A stretch of 13,172 bases of DNA from DATMQA01 sp035566895 (GTDB lineage Bacteria; Verrucomicrobiota; Verrucomicrobiia; Limisphaerales; UBA8199), in assembly GCA_035566895.1 (NCBI GenBank), contig DATMQA010000014.1, forward strand, positions 1 through 13,172. The letters run 5' to 3'. The translations under genes were made by a program, and so were the position numbers. This document shows positions 8,230-13,172 of the stretch, piece by piece; positions within the stretch are counted from its first letter, which is position 1; each line of letters opens with the position of its first letter. Below the pieces are notes generated by a model that was not told the DNA's origin, did not search any database, and saw nothing but the letters and a program-made list of their open reading frames with translations.

Positions 8230-8410
8230 ATGCCGCGAGCGTGGCGCGTCGAATATCCGGGAGCGATCTATCACGTCATGAGCCGTGGCGACCAAGCGTG
8301 ACAACATTTTCCTGGACGACGTGGACCGGCACGACTTCATCAAGACTCTGGCCGAGGCGTGTCAGAAGACCGGTTCGCAGGTGCATGCGTTTTGCCTCAT
8401 GTGCAACCAA
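8230..8410 (+). pseudogene. Decayed REP-associated tyrosine transposase (RAYT, Y1_Tnp family)
   Basis: From the ATG at 8230 the frame reads MPRAWRVEYPGAIYHVMSRG then DQA and stops at 8299-8301. Skipping one G at 8296 restores the family text: RGDQRDNIFLDDVDRHDF, then IKTLAEACQKTGSQVHAFCL and MCN. The start (PRxxRxEYPGAIYHVxxRGD) is diagnostic of IS200-like RAYT proteins. Likeness ends at about base 8408, exactly where the His-x-His metal motif (NHxHLL) and the later catalytic tyrosine should follow. The remnant is thus about 60 of the usual 200-300 residues and cannot be active. RAYTs are single-copy host-tethered enzymes that mobilise REP palindromes, and REP-like sequences flank this one. 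Confidence in the family is high; a frameshift plus truncation makes decay certain. Confidence 0.85.
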
Positions 8411-8436
8411 TCCTGGAGTAGTTTTCCGCTGTATTT

Positions 8437-8485
8437 GTCGGACCGGGAGCATGAAGACCAAGGGATCCTTCTACGGTCCGACCCC
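8437..8485 (-). repeat. REP-like element with GTAG and 8-bp inverted repeats (copy 2)
   Basis: GTCGGACC (8437-8444) and GGTCCGAC (8475-8482) are perfect inverted repeats 30 bp apart. On the minus strand the element starts GGGGTCGGACCGTAGAAGG, shared with 1719-1734 apart from one base, and carries GTAG next to an imperfect AAGGATCCCTT hairpin, the layout expected for a REP. It starts about 30 bp after likeness to the RAYT ends and may have contributed to that gene's truncation. Confidence 0.45.
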
Positions 8486-8573
8486 GCCCACGCCCTGCTT
8501 CAGTCATCCGGGCCGGGTTGTTTCCTGTTGTCGGGGTCAAACCTGAGGTTTGCATTTCCCGATTTCAAACGGG

Positions 8574-8852
8574 CGGCGCTCCGCTTGAGGCCAGAATGTG
8601 ACACATTGTGCCGGCTGTGCCGGCTTGTGTCGCCATTTGTGACGGCTCGGCGTTTAAGATTCCTCGGTAAAATGCAGGTTGTGACGCTGTGACGGCTCCA
8701 CGAGGGTACTCCCACCCCCACTCCCTCCCGGACCGTCGCCCGTTTCGCCGTTGCTCCGAGCAGTTGTGAGTAAATCGGAGTAAATCGGAGTAAATCCGAC
8801 TAAATCCGAGTTCAAAAGAAGGGTCCGCATCATCGCGTAGCCCCCCCACTCT
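8574..8852. repeat. Long dispersed repeat, copy A
   Basis: This 279-bp stretch aligns end to end with 9963-10215 in the same orientation. Identical runs include 24 nt at 8631-8654 and 32 nt at 8659-8690; both copies hold a period-10 tandem of the form taaatcsgas (four units here, 8771-8810) and end in cccccccactct. Small open frames in it (such as NSDLVGF and EPxQRHNLHFTEE) recur in copy B but differ in length and have no family likeness, so they are not called as genes. The repeat sits directly against a truncated toxin gene. Confidence 0.85.
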
Positions 8853-8923
8853 GGGGCAGAAATGTAGCCGCGAATCTCGTCAAGGTCTCGCTGGGCGCGT
8901 TTGCTGATCCTTGCCGCGCTCAC
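8853..8923 (-). pseudogene. N-terminal stump of a ParE/RelE-type toxin gene
   Basis: From a GTG at 8923 the minus strand reads SAARISKRAQRDLDEIRGYI, the characteristic first strand and helix of ParE/RelE-superfamily toxins (LSxrAqrDLdeIxxYi). Likeness ends after about 23 residues, at the border with repeat copy A, where the frame continues as repeat-derived sequence to 8654. The toxin core and its C-terminal strands are missing, so it is inactive. No antitoxin gene is seen; 32 bp upstream lies the end of the DUF1186/SEC-C gene. Confidence 0.5.
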
Positions 8924-8955
8924 GCCCGCTGCCGCAGTTGCTCATCGCCAACCGT

Positions 8956-9861
8956 TCAGCCCTTTCCGCAGCACTTCTTAAATTTCTTGCCGCTGCCGCA
9001 GGGACAAGGGTCATTGCGACCAATCTTCGGTTCGCGGACGTAAGGGGTCGGGGCTACGTAACTGGAGGGCGCGGGCGGTGAGGACGCCGGCGCGAGGACT
9101 TCAGACTCTGGCGGCTCCGTTGGCCCCGAATCCTTCGGGCGAAAACACGCCCAGTCTTTCATTTCGGCAATGGCATCGGTGATTAGCGCGGATTTACCCC
9201 CGGACGGCGGCTCCGGCGCAGCCAAGTCCCGCTCGATGCCCTTAAGGTCCGCGATGTCCTCATCAACCAGGTCCTCAGCGTATGCCCGCCGCACTTCCTC
9301 CAGCAACTCCGGCGCGGGCAGGTCGGCAACAGCGGAGACCAAGCAGGCCCAGACAAACGAGTTGAGGCGCTGGAGCTTCCCACGGAAAAGGCTGCGGAAA
9401 TATTCCACCACCTCGGCAGGGGGCATCTGACCGGTGTGTTCCAGCACCAGGAAGGCGCCGAGAACGGCGGAGCGGACGTATTCGTTGGTCTGTTCATTCT
9501 CGAACAAACCCTGCAACGGCGCGGGATTGCCGTCATATACCGAAGCAAAAATCTGCTTCAGCCCTTCGGTCACCGTGTCGCCCACCAACTCGTATGAGGT
9601 TTCGCCGGGAGCACTGAACATTTCCACGATCGCCGGGTAGGCGCGTGTTTCACGGAACTGAGCCAGCAGGTAGAGCGCAAAAACAGGCAGCATGTACTCC
9701 TCCCGTTTCGCCACTTCGGTGGGATTGGCTGCAATGGCTTCCACGATACCAAGCAGCTCCGTCGTGATGGCTTCGCGCTGCTCAATCGCCGCCCGCATCG
9801 CCTCCATGGGGAAGCGCCGGTTATACGGCTCCAGTTCCTTGATAATTTCAGGAATTGTCAT
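8956..9861 (-). CDS. DUF1186 protein with C-terminal SEC-C zinc-binding motif
   Basis: A cytoplasmic 301-residue protein in two parts. Residues 1 to about 220 are an all-helical HEAT-like DUF1186 domain (IIKELEPYNRRFPMEAMRAA, then LPVFALYLLAQFRETRAYP). Residues about 248-280 are a Pro/Ser-rich linker, and the last 20 residues are a full SEC-C motif, NDPCPCGSGKKFKKCCGKG, with zinc ligands C286, C288, C297 and C298. SEC-C is the motif by which SecA binds SecB and ribosomes; in stand-alone proteins its partner is unknown, so no reaction can be given. The ATG at 9861 follows a weak AGGT. It is a single gene, enclosed by direct repeats at 8574-8852 and 9963-10215. A toxin stump follows it. Confidence 0.85.
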   Translation of the reverse strand: MTIPEIIKELEPYNRRFPMEAMRAAIEQREAITTELLGIVEAIAANPTEVAKREEYMLPVFALYLLAQFRETRAYPAIVEMFSAPGETSYELVGDTVTEGLKQIFASVYDGNPAPLQGLFENEQTNEYVRSAVLGAFLVLEHTGQMPPAEVVEYFRSLFRGKLQRLNSFVWACLVSAVADLPAPELLEEVRRAYAEDLVDEDIADLKGIERDLAAPEPPSGGKSALITDAIAEMKDWACFRPKDSGPTEPPESEVLAPASSPPAPSSYVAPTPYVREPKIGRNDPCPCGSGKKFKKCCGKG

Positions 9862-9962
9862 CGTTACCTGGTGATAGTAAGGACATCGGGGAGTGGCGAC
9901 AAACCCGTTCGAGCATAGGTGTCAGAACAAAGTTTTCTCCCCAAACCACTTCAACGGCCAAC

Positions 9963-10215
9963 GGCGAGGCTCCGCTTGAAGCCATAATGTGACGGTGTGT
10001 GCCGGGTTGTGCCGCCATTTGTGACGGCTCGGCGTTCAGAATTCCTCGGTAAAATGCAGGTTGTGACGCTGTACCGGCTCCACGGGGGGCACTCCCACCC
10101 CCGACCCCTCCCGGACCATCACCCCGTTCCGCCCTTGCTCTGAGCTAATCGGACTAAATCCGACTAAATCCGAGTTCAAATGAAAACCTCCGCACCATCC
10201 GTACCCCCCCACTCT
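9963..10215. repeat. Long dispersed repeat, copy B
   Basis: This is the direct-repeat partner of 8574-8852, 253 bp long. It shares the 32-nt identical run (10041-10072) and the 24-nt run (10013-10036), has three period-10 units (10145-10174) instead of four, and ends in the same cccccccactct border. It lies about 100 bp upstream of the DUF1186/SEC-C start, so that gene's promoter must sit between 9862 and 9962 or within the repeat. Flanking sequence at 10216-10326 shows no gene. Confidence 0.85.
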
Positions 10216-10326
10216 CCAGATTTTTGCAGGACGGGCCCCTGTTGCTTTCACAAAAGGCTTGAGAACGTGCACCCCGGGCATAACGGCGTTGGCTGGTAAC
10301 GAGATCGGGACTGGTGTTTGAATGCG

Positions 10327-10347
10327 CCAGAGGGCAAGGCCCTCTGG
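10327..10347 (-). terminator. Strong hairpin ending the ECF42/YCII cluster
   Basis: CCAGAGGGC (10327-10335), loop aag, GCCCTCTGG (10339-10347) is a perfect 9-bp GC-rich stem. It starts 6 bp after the stop codon of the last YCII gene on the minus strand. No T tract follows, so it is either a non-canonical terminator or a 3' stabilising hairpin. Confidence 0.55.
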
Positions 10348-10353
10348 ACTCGA

Positions 10354-10743
10354 TTACGGCATAGCGCGTCTTCGTACGCTTTCGCGGATCATTTCGGTTA
10401 AATCGGCCGCCGGCCGGATCTCGAAAGGCCCGGCCTTGACTCCCGGATGTTTCGACATCAACTGGATCGCGTGATTCAGGTCTCGCGCTTCGAGGATCAG
10501 AATTCCGCCCAGTTGTTCTTTCGTTTCTGCGTACGGGCCGTCCGTGACCGACGCCTTGCCATTCTTCCAACGCAAAGTCGTAGCCGTGTAGGGCCCCTGA
10601 AGCGCTTCACCGCCAGCGAAGTGCCCGTTCTTTCGTAACATGTCGTCGTAAGCGAAGCACTCGTCCAACATCGCGTTGCGTTCACTTTCGGACATGGTTT
10701 CAAACTTGTTCGGTTCGATATAGCCCAGGCAAATATATTTCAT
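10354..10743 (-). CDS. YCII-related (DGPF domain) protein 2
   Basis: A 129-residue single-domain protein of the YCII/DGPF family, a dimeric ferredoxin-like fold. Seen: the opening strand MKYICLGYIEP, ATTLRWKNGKASVTDGPYAE with the DGP(F/Y) signature at about residues 68-70, and the TKEQLGGILILEARDLNHAI segment that follows it in the family. Biochemical activity is unknown for most members. Genes of this family are the conserved neighbours of ECF42 sigma factors, which holds here. It starts 9 bp after the first YCII gene, whose stop overlaps this gene's Shine-Dalgarno sequence, so translation is probably coupled. Confidence 0.88.
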   Translation of the reverse strand: MKYICLGYIEPNKFETMSESERNAMLDECFAYDDMLRKNGHFAGGEALQGPYTATTLRWKNGKASVTDGPYAETKEQLGGILILEARDLNHAIQLMSKHPGVKAGPFEIRPAADLTEMIRESVRRRAMP

Positions 10744-10748
10744 AGCCG

Positions 10749-10755
10749 CCTCCTA
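10749..10755 (-). promoter_or_regulatory. Shine-Dalgarno sequence overlapping the upstream stop codon
   Basis: On the minus strand TAGGAGG contains both the TAG stop of the first YCII gene and a GGAGG ribosome site 5 nt before the ATG at 10743. It is the clearest ribosome binding site in a window where most genes have none, and it suggests coupled translation of the two YCII genes. Confidence 0.75.
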
Positions 10756-11130
10756 TTTCTTGATCGCGAAATCGGCCGCGTCGAAAATCTGGCGGATTTC
10801 AATCACGTCGCCCGGGTCCGCGGGGCAGCGTTGCGCCCATTTCACGAGCTCTTCTTTCGAATTGGCCTCGACCATCCAATAGCCGCCCAGCACTTCTTTG
10901 GCTTCAATGAAGGGGCCGTCGGTCACGGTCGCTTTGCCTTTGCCGAACGCCACCCGCGCGCCGGTGGCCAACGGATGCAGACCGTTCAGTGAAATGATTT
11001 TAACGGCCTTTCCCAATTCCTCATTGAACTTGCCCATTTCTTCCATTTTTTTTGGATCAGGTACAAAGCTCGGGTCCACTTTTTTACCGCCTTGATAAAC
11101 GGCGGGGATCATCAGCATCATAAAGTTCAT
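10753..11130 (-). CDS. YCII-related (DGPF domain) protein 1
   Basis: A 125-residue YCII/DGPF protein from the ATG at 11130 (MNFMMLMIPAVYQGG). The frame is open to 11172, but the 14 extra residues are encoded by the A/C-rich leader and would remove the normal family start. Seen: KVDPSFVPDPKKMEEMGKFN helix, GKGKATVTDGPFIEAKEVLG with the DGPF motif, and the closing PGDVIEIRQIFDAADF. The product is paralogous to the next gene, with similar order of motifs but low identity by eye. No Shine-Dalgarno is seen; the leader is instead an unstructured A/C tract (AACAAACAAAAACAAACG). A likely ECF42-type promoter lies 48 bp upstream. Confidence 0.88.
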   Translation of the reverse strand: MNFMMLMIPAVYQGGKKVDPSFVPDPKKMEEMGKFNEELGKAVKIISLNGLHPLATGARVAFGKGKATVTDGPFIEAKEVLGGYWMVEANSKEELVKWAQRCPADPGDVIEIRQIFDAADFAIKK

Positions 11131-11178
11131 AGTATTTTCGTTTGTTTTTGTTTGTTTTGATTGTCTGTTCAATAGGTA

Positions 11179-11205
11179 GTCGTTCGGGAATCCCGGATTT
11201 CGACA
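11179..11205 (-). promoter_or_regulatory. Putative ECF42-type promoter: TGTCGA - 17 nt - CGAC
   Basis: On the minus strand TGTCGA (11205-11200) and CGAC (11182-11179) are 17 nt apart, 48 nt before the ATG of the first YCII gene and starting 18 bp after the sigma gene's stop. As I recall, the published promoter motif for ECF42 sigma factors is TGTCGA at -35 and CGA/TC at -10, so this would be a target of the sigma factor coded just upstream. The spacer contains an 11-bp palindrome, CGGGATTCCCG. Functional assignment is inference. Confidence 0.55.
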
Positions 11206-11223
11206 GTTCCTCGAAAATATTTC

Positions 11224-12474
11224 TTACTCCAATTCCCGCAGCCGATTTTGGAGGAAACGCTGCTCCGGTTCCTGTTGCGTGAGAGCCAGGGCCTTTTCGT
11301 ACGCAGAACGCGCCTCGGCCGTCTTTCCCAACCGACGGCACAAATCCGCCCGGGCGGCATGCGCCAGGTGGTAGGCAGTCAATTCGCCGCGCGCGAGGAT
11401 CGCGTCAATTAGCTTCAAACCGGCCTCGGGACCGTCGCGCATCGCCACAGCCACGGCGAGGTTCAGTTCGATTACGGGTGAAGGTTCAACTCGTGCCAGC
11501 ACGCTGTACAAGGCGACGATTTGCGGCCAGTCTGTCGCCGCGGCCCTCTTAGCTTGAGAATGCACCGCCGCAATGGCTGCCTGTAGCGTGTACGGCCCAA
11601 ACCGACGCGATAACAACGCTCGTTCCATCAGGGCCACTCCTTCCTTGATTTGCTCCTGGTTCCATAACGAACGGTCCTGGTTCTCCAGCAGGATCAACTC
11701 CCCTGTCCGGGAGGTCCTGGCTGACCGGCGCGATTCCTGCAAAACCATGAGTGCGAGAAGCCCCATAACCTCTGGCTCCGGCAACAGCTCGTTCAGCAGG
11801 CGCCCGAGCCGGATCGCCTCGGCCGAGAGCTCAGCCCGTGTCAATGATGCTCCGGACGAAGCGGAGTACCCTTCGTTGAACACCAGATAGATGATTTGAA
11901 GCACGGTATCCAGCCGCTCCGGCAACTCCGCTGGCGGCGGCACTTGATAGGGAATGCGCGCATCACGAATCTTGGCCTTGGCGCGCACGATACGTTGAGC
12001 GAGCGTGGGCGCTCCAGTGAGGAAAGCGCGCGCGATTTCTTCCGTTGTCAGTCCGCACACCTCGCGCAAAGTCAGCGCCACGCGCGCCTCCGGTGCCAAT
12101 GCCGGATGGCAACAAGTGAAGATCAGCCGGAGCCGGTCATCCTCAACACTCTCCTCATCCGATCCCGTGGCCTCATTCGAGTGGGTTTCGAGTTGTTCGG
12201 CGATCTTTTCCTGCGCCGCATCGAATCGGACGCGTTGACGCATTACGTCGATCGCCTTGAACCGCCCGGTCGAAACGAGCCATGCCCGTGGATTGGAGGG
12301 CACACCGTCCTTCGGCCATCGTTCCAGTGCCGCAGCGAAGGCATCATGCACCGCGTCTTCGGCAAGATCAAAATCGCCCAACAAACGAATGAGGGTCGCA
12401 AGAATATGCCCAGACTCGGCGCGATAGACGCAGTCAATCTTTTCTCGTATTTCAGCCGTTGAAATCTCAGACAT
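11224..12474 (-). CDS. ECF42-group RNA polymerase sigma factor with C-terminal TPR-like extension
   Basis: A 416-residue ECF sigma factor, about twice the usual ECF length. Residues about 10-80 are sigma region 2 (LIRLLGDFDLAEDAVHDAFA, NPRAWLVSTGRFKAIDVMRQ). Residues about 113-175 are region 4 (LIFTCCHPALAPEARVALTL, then TTEEIARAFLTGAPTLAQR, helix-turn-helix). Residues about 185-285 are the DUF6596 segment with FNEGYSASSG, and the C-terminus (about 330-410) has TPR-like helices. This layout defines the ECF42 group, which has no anti-sigma factor; in characterised members the C-terminal extension is needed for activity. Two DGPF genes follow, as is usual for the group. The start is the ATG at 12474; upstream TTGACA (near 12555) lacks a good -10 partner. 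Confidence 0.93.
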   Translation of the reverse strand: MSEISTAEIREKIDCVYRAESGHILATLIRLLGDFDLAEDAVHDAFAAALERWPKDGVPSNPRAWLVSTGRFKAIDVMRQRVRFDAAQEKIAEQLETHSNEATGSDEESVEDDRLRLIFTCCHPALAPEARVALTLREVCGLTTEEIARAFLTGAPTLAQRIVRAKAKIRDARIPYQVPPPAELPERLDTVLQIIYLVFNEGYSASSGASLTRAELSAEAIRLGRLLNELLPEPEVMGLLALMVLQESRRSARTSRTGELILLENQDRSLWNQEQIKEGVALMERALLSRRFGPYTLQAAIAAVHSQAKRAAATDWPQIVALYSVLARVEPSPVIELNLAVAVAMRDGPEAGLKLIDAILARGELTAYHLAHAARADLCRRLGKTAEARSAYEKALALTQQEPEQRFLQNRLRELE

Positions 12475-12603
12475 TTACGGCACACCCATAATCCATTCAT
12501 GCTCGACGCGCAACCGGACGGACGTCCTGCTTTGCAACCACGGCCTATTCGGAGGTTGCCTGTCAACGGGAACTGAACTGTTATCTTGAACGCGAACGGA
12601 AAT

Positions 12604-12653
12604 GGGGCCAGTTGCGCAGATTTGCATATCGATTTGTGAATCCCTGCAACTGA
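12604..12653. repeat. REP-like palindromic element, copy 2, fused to the large palindrome
   Basis: This matches 5045-5098: ggggccagttgc at the start, an exactly shared 25-nt core at 12619-12643, then ctgcaactga. CAGTTGC and GCAACTG close the hairpin. The final CCCC of copy 1 is missing because the next element (12651-12777) begins there, sharing tga. It lies about 130 bp upstream of the sigma gene. Confidence 0.6.
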
Positions 12654-12777
12654 TAAACATTAAGGGCGGTTGAGACGAAGGTCTCCCCACGGTAAAACGT
12701 TGTTTGTTGACTGTTAACTCACGAACAACGTTTTACCGTGGGGAGACCTTCGTCTCAACCGCCCTTAATGTTTATCA
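12651..12777. repeat. 127-bp near-perfect palindrome (56-bp arms, 15-nt loop)
   Basis: The left arm 12651-12706 is the reverse complement of the right arm 12722-12777 with one mismatch (ttg against tcg next to the loop). The loop is ttgactgttaactca. Each arm also holds a smaller hairpin: GAGAC, four bases, GTCTC (12743-12756 in the right arm). A single arm with the same loop recurs at 57-136 in direct orientation 12.6 kb away. No target-site duplication is visible at the ends and no gene lies inside. It may be a MITE-like element, a replication-hairpin-forming repeat or a long RNA hairpin. Confidence 0.9.
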
Positions 12778-12810
12778 GAAGCGCTTTTTTTCAATCATAT
12801 TGCAGGCAGG

Positions 12811-12860
12811 CAACGCTGACTTGCGCTGACTTGCGCTAACTTGCGCCAAGTTGCACTATT
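12811..12860. repeat. Period-10 tandem repeat, five units
   Basis: Units caacgctgac, ttgcgctgac, ttgcgctaac, ttgcgccaag and ttgcactatt follow without gaps. The middle three are nearly identical and the outer ones have drifted. There is no open frame of interest across it. Confidence 0.8.
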
Positions 12861-13040
12861 TTCATCAACGCCCTCATGAAGATCCGGGGGTCTGGCTACC
12901 CCAAGCGGAGCCAAAGCCAATCAACGCTTGAAAATTGTCCCTTCCCCCGCCGGCCGGCGGAAGGTTACGGAAGGTTGCGGCCAAGCCGTTGTCACCCTCA
13001 GTGGCGAATCAAAAATCAAAAAATCAAGAATCAAAAATGT
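12861..13040. other. Gene-free stretch
   Basis: I see no gene, RNA or regulatory site. The sequence passes from mixed composition into an A-rich run of aaatcaa-like units at about 13009-13037, which leads into the octamer repeat. A plus-strand frame opening at 12928 has no family likeness and runs through the simple repeats, so it is not called. Confidence 0.5.
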
Positions 13041-13113
13041 CTCACGTTTCACGCTTCACATTTCACGCATCACGCTTCACGCTTCACGTTTTACGCATCA
13101 CGCCTCACGTTCC
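13041..13113. repeat. Degenerate TTCACGC-type simple repeat
   Basis: About nine units of the form ctcacgtt / tcacgctt / tcacattt / cacgcatc follow with period 6-9. It is a low-complexity intergenic repeat; no coding or RNA function can be inferred. Confidence 0.75.
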
Positions 13114-13140
13114 TTCAATGCCTGTCTTTTTACCACCCGC

Positions 13141-13165
13141 AGCTCTTGTTGCTGACGCAAGAGCT
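13141..13165. repeat. Small hairpin near the window end
   Basis: AGCTCTTG (13141-13148), a nine-base loop and CAAGAGCT (13158-13165) form a perfect 8-bp stem. The window ends 7 bases later, so it cannot be tied to a gene. There is no T tract on the visible side. Confidence 0.5.
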
Positions 13166-13172
13166 CGTTGCG

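Noticed and set aside
10036..10281. Small minus-strand frame ending EPVQRHNLHFTEEF as a conserved small protein
   Set aside because: The matching frame in repeat copy A (8654-8923) has a different start and length; the likeness comes from the DNA repeat, not from selection on a protein.
12545..12580. Sigma70 promoter for the ECF42 gene from TTGACA near 12555
   Set aside because: No TATAAT-like box lies at 16-18 nt, and the TTGACA belongs to a small GTTG/CAAC palindrome.
57..12777. A 12.7-kb composite mobile element bounded by the palindrome copies
   Set aside because: No integrase, active transposase or target duplication is seen, and the genes between run as ordinary chromosomal units; direct repeats alone do not support it.
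12811..13113. CRISPR array
   Set aside because: Units are 6-10 bp, adjoining and without spacers, and no cas gene is present.

Overview
The window looks like a stretch of a Verrucomicrobiota chromosome, probably a soil or freshwater lineage near Pedosphaera/Limisphaerales. The grounds are an ECF sigma fragment of the 'EEAFATLVxRHxxLVYSAA' type, a secreted formylglycine-type sulfatase, an ECF42 sigma factor with two DGPF/YCII partners, few Shine-Dalgarno sequences, and abundant short intergenic repeats. This placement is inference from gene style; no rRNA or other marker gene is present.

Layout. Bases 1-1740 hold one arm of a repeat (57-136), a dolichol-phosphate-mannose-synthase-like glycosyltransferase on the minus strand whose 3' end is frameshifted, and a truncated ECF sigma gene on the plus strand. 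Bases 1742-4834 form a minus-strand pair: a POT/PTR-family transporter followed by an exported sulfatase. Bases 4928-5326 are a gene-poor stretch with a REP-like palindrome. A secreted M1 aminopeptidase follows on the plus strand (5327-7978). Bases 7979-8923 are a graveyard: a decayed REP-associated tyrosine transposase, REP-like motifs, a 280-bp repeat and the stump of a ParE-like toxin gene. A DUF1186/SEC-C gene (8956-9861) sits between that repeat and a second direct copy of it (9963-10215). Bases 10327-12474 are the best-defined regulatory unit: an ECF42-type sigma factor, then two YCII/DGPF genes, closed by a strong hairpin. Between the sigma gene and the YCII genes lies a TGTCGA-N17-CGAC element that resembles the promoter described for ECF42 sigma factors. 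The end (12604-13172) has no gene; it holds a REP-like element fused to a 127-bp near-perfect palindrome, whose arm is the repeat seen at 57-136, and two kinds of simple tandem repeat.

Function. The aminopeptidase and the peptide-type transporter suggest use of external peptides, and the sulfatase suggests use of sulfated compounds, but no single pathway ties the genes together. I see no clear new defence or mobile system. The most unusual material is the repeat architecture (three unrelated repeat families plus a dead RAYT) and the likely autonomous promoter inside the ECF42 cluster.
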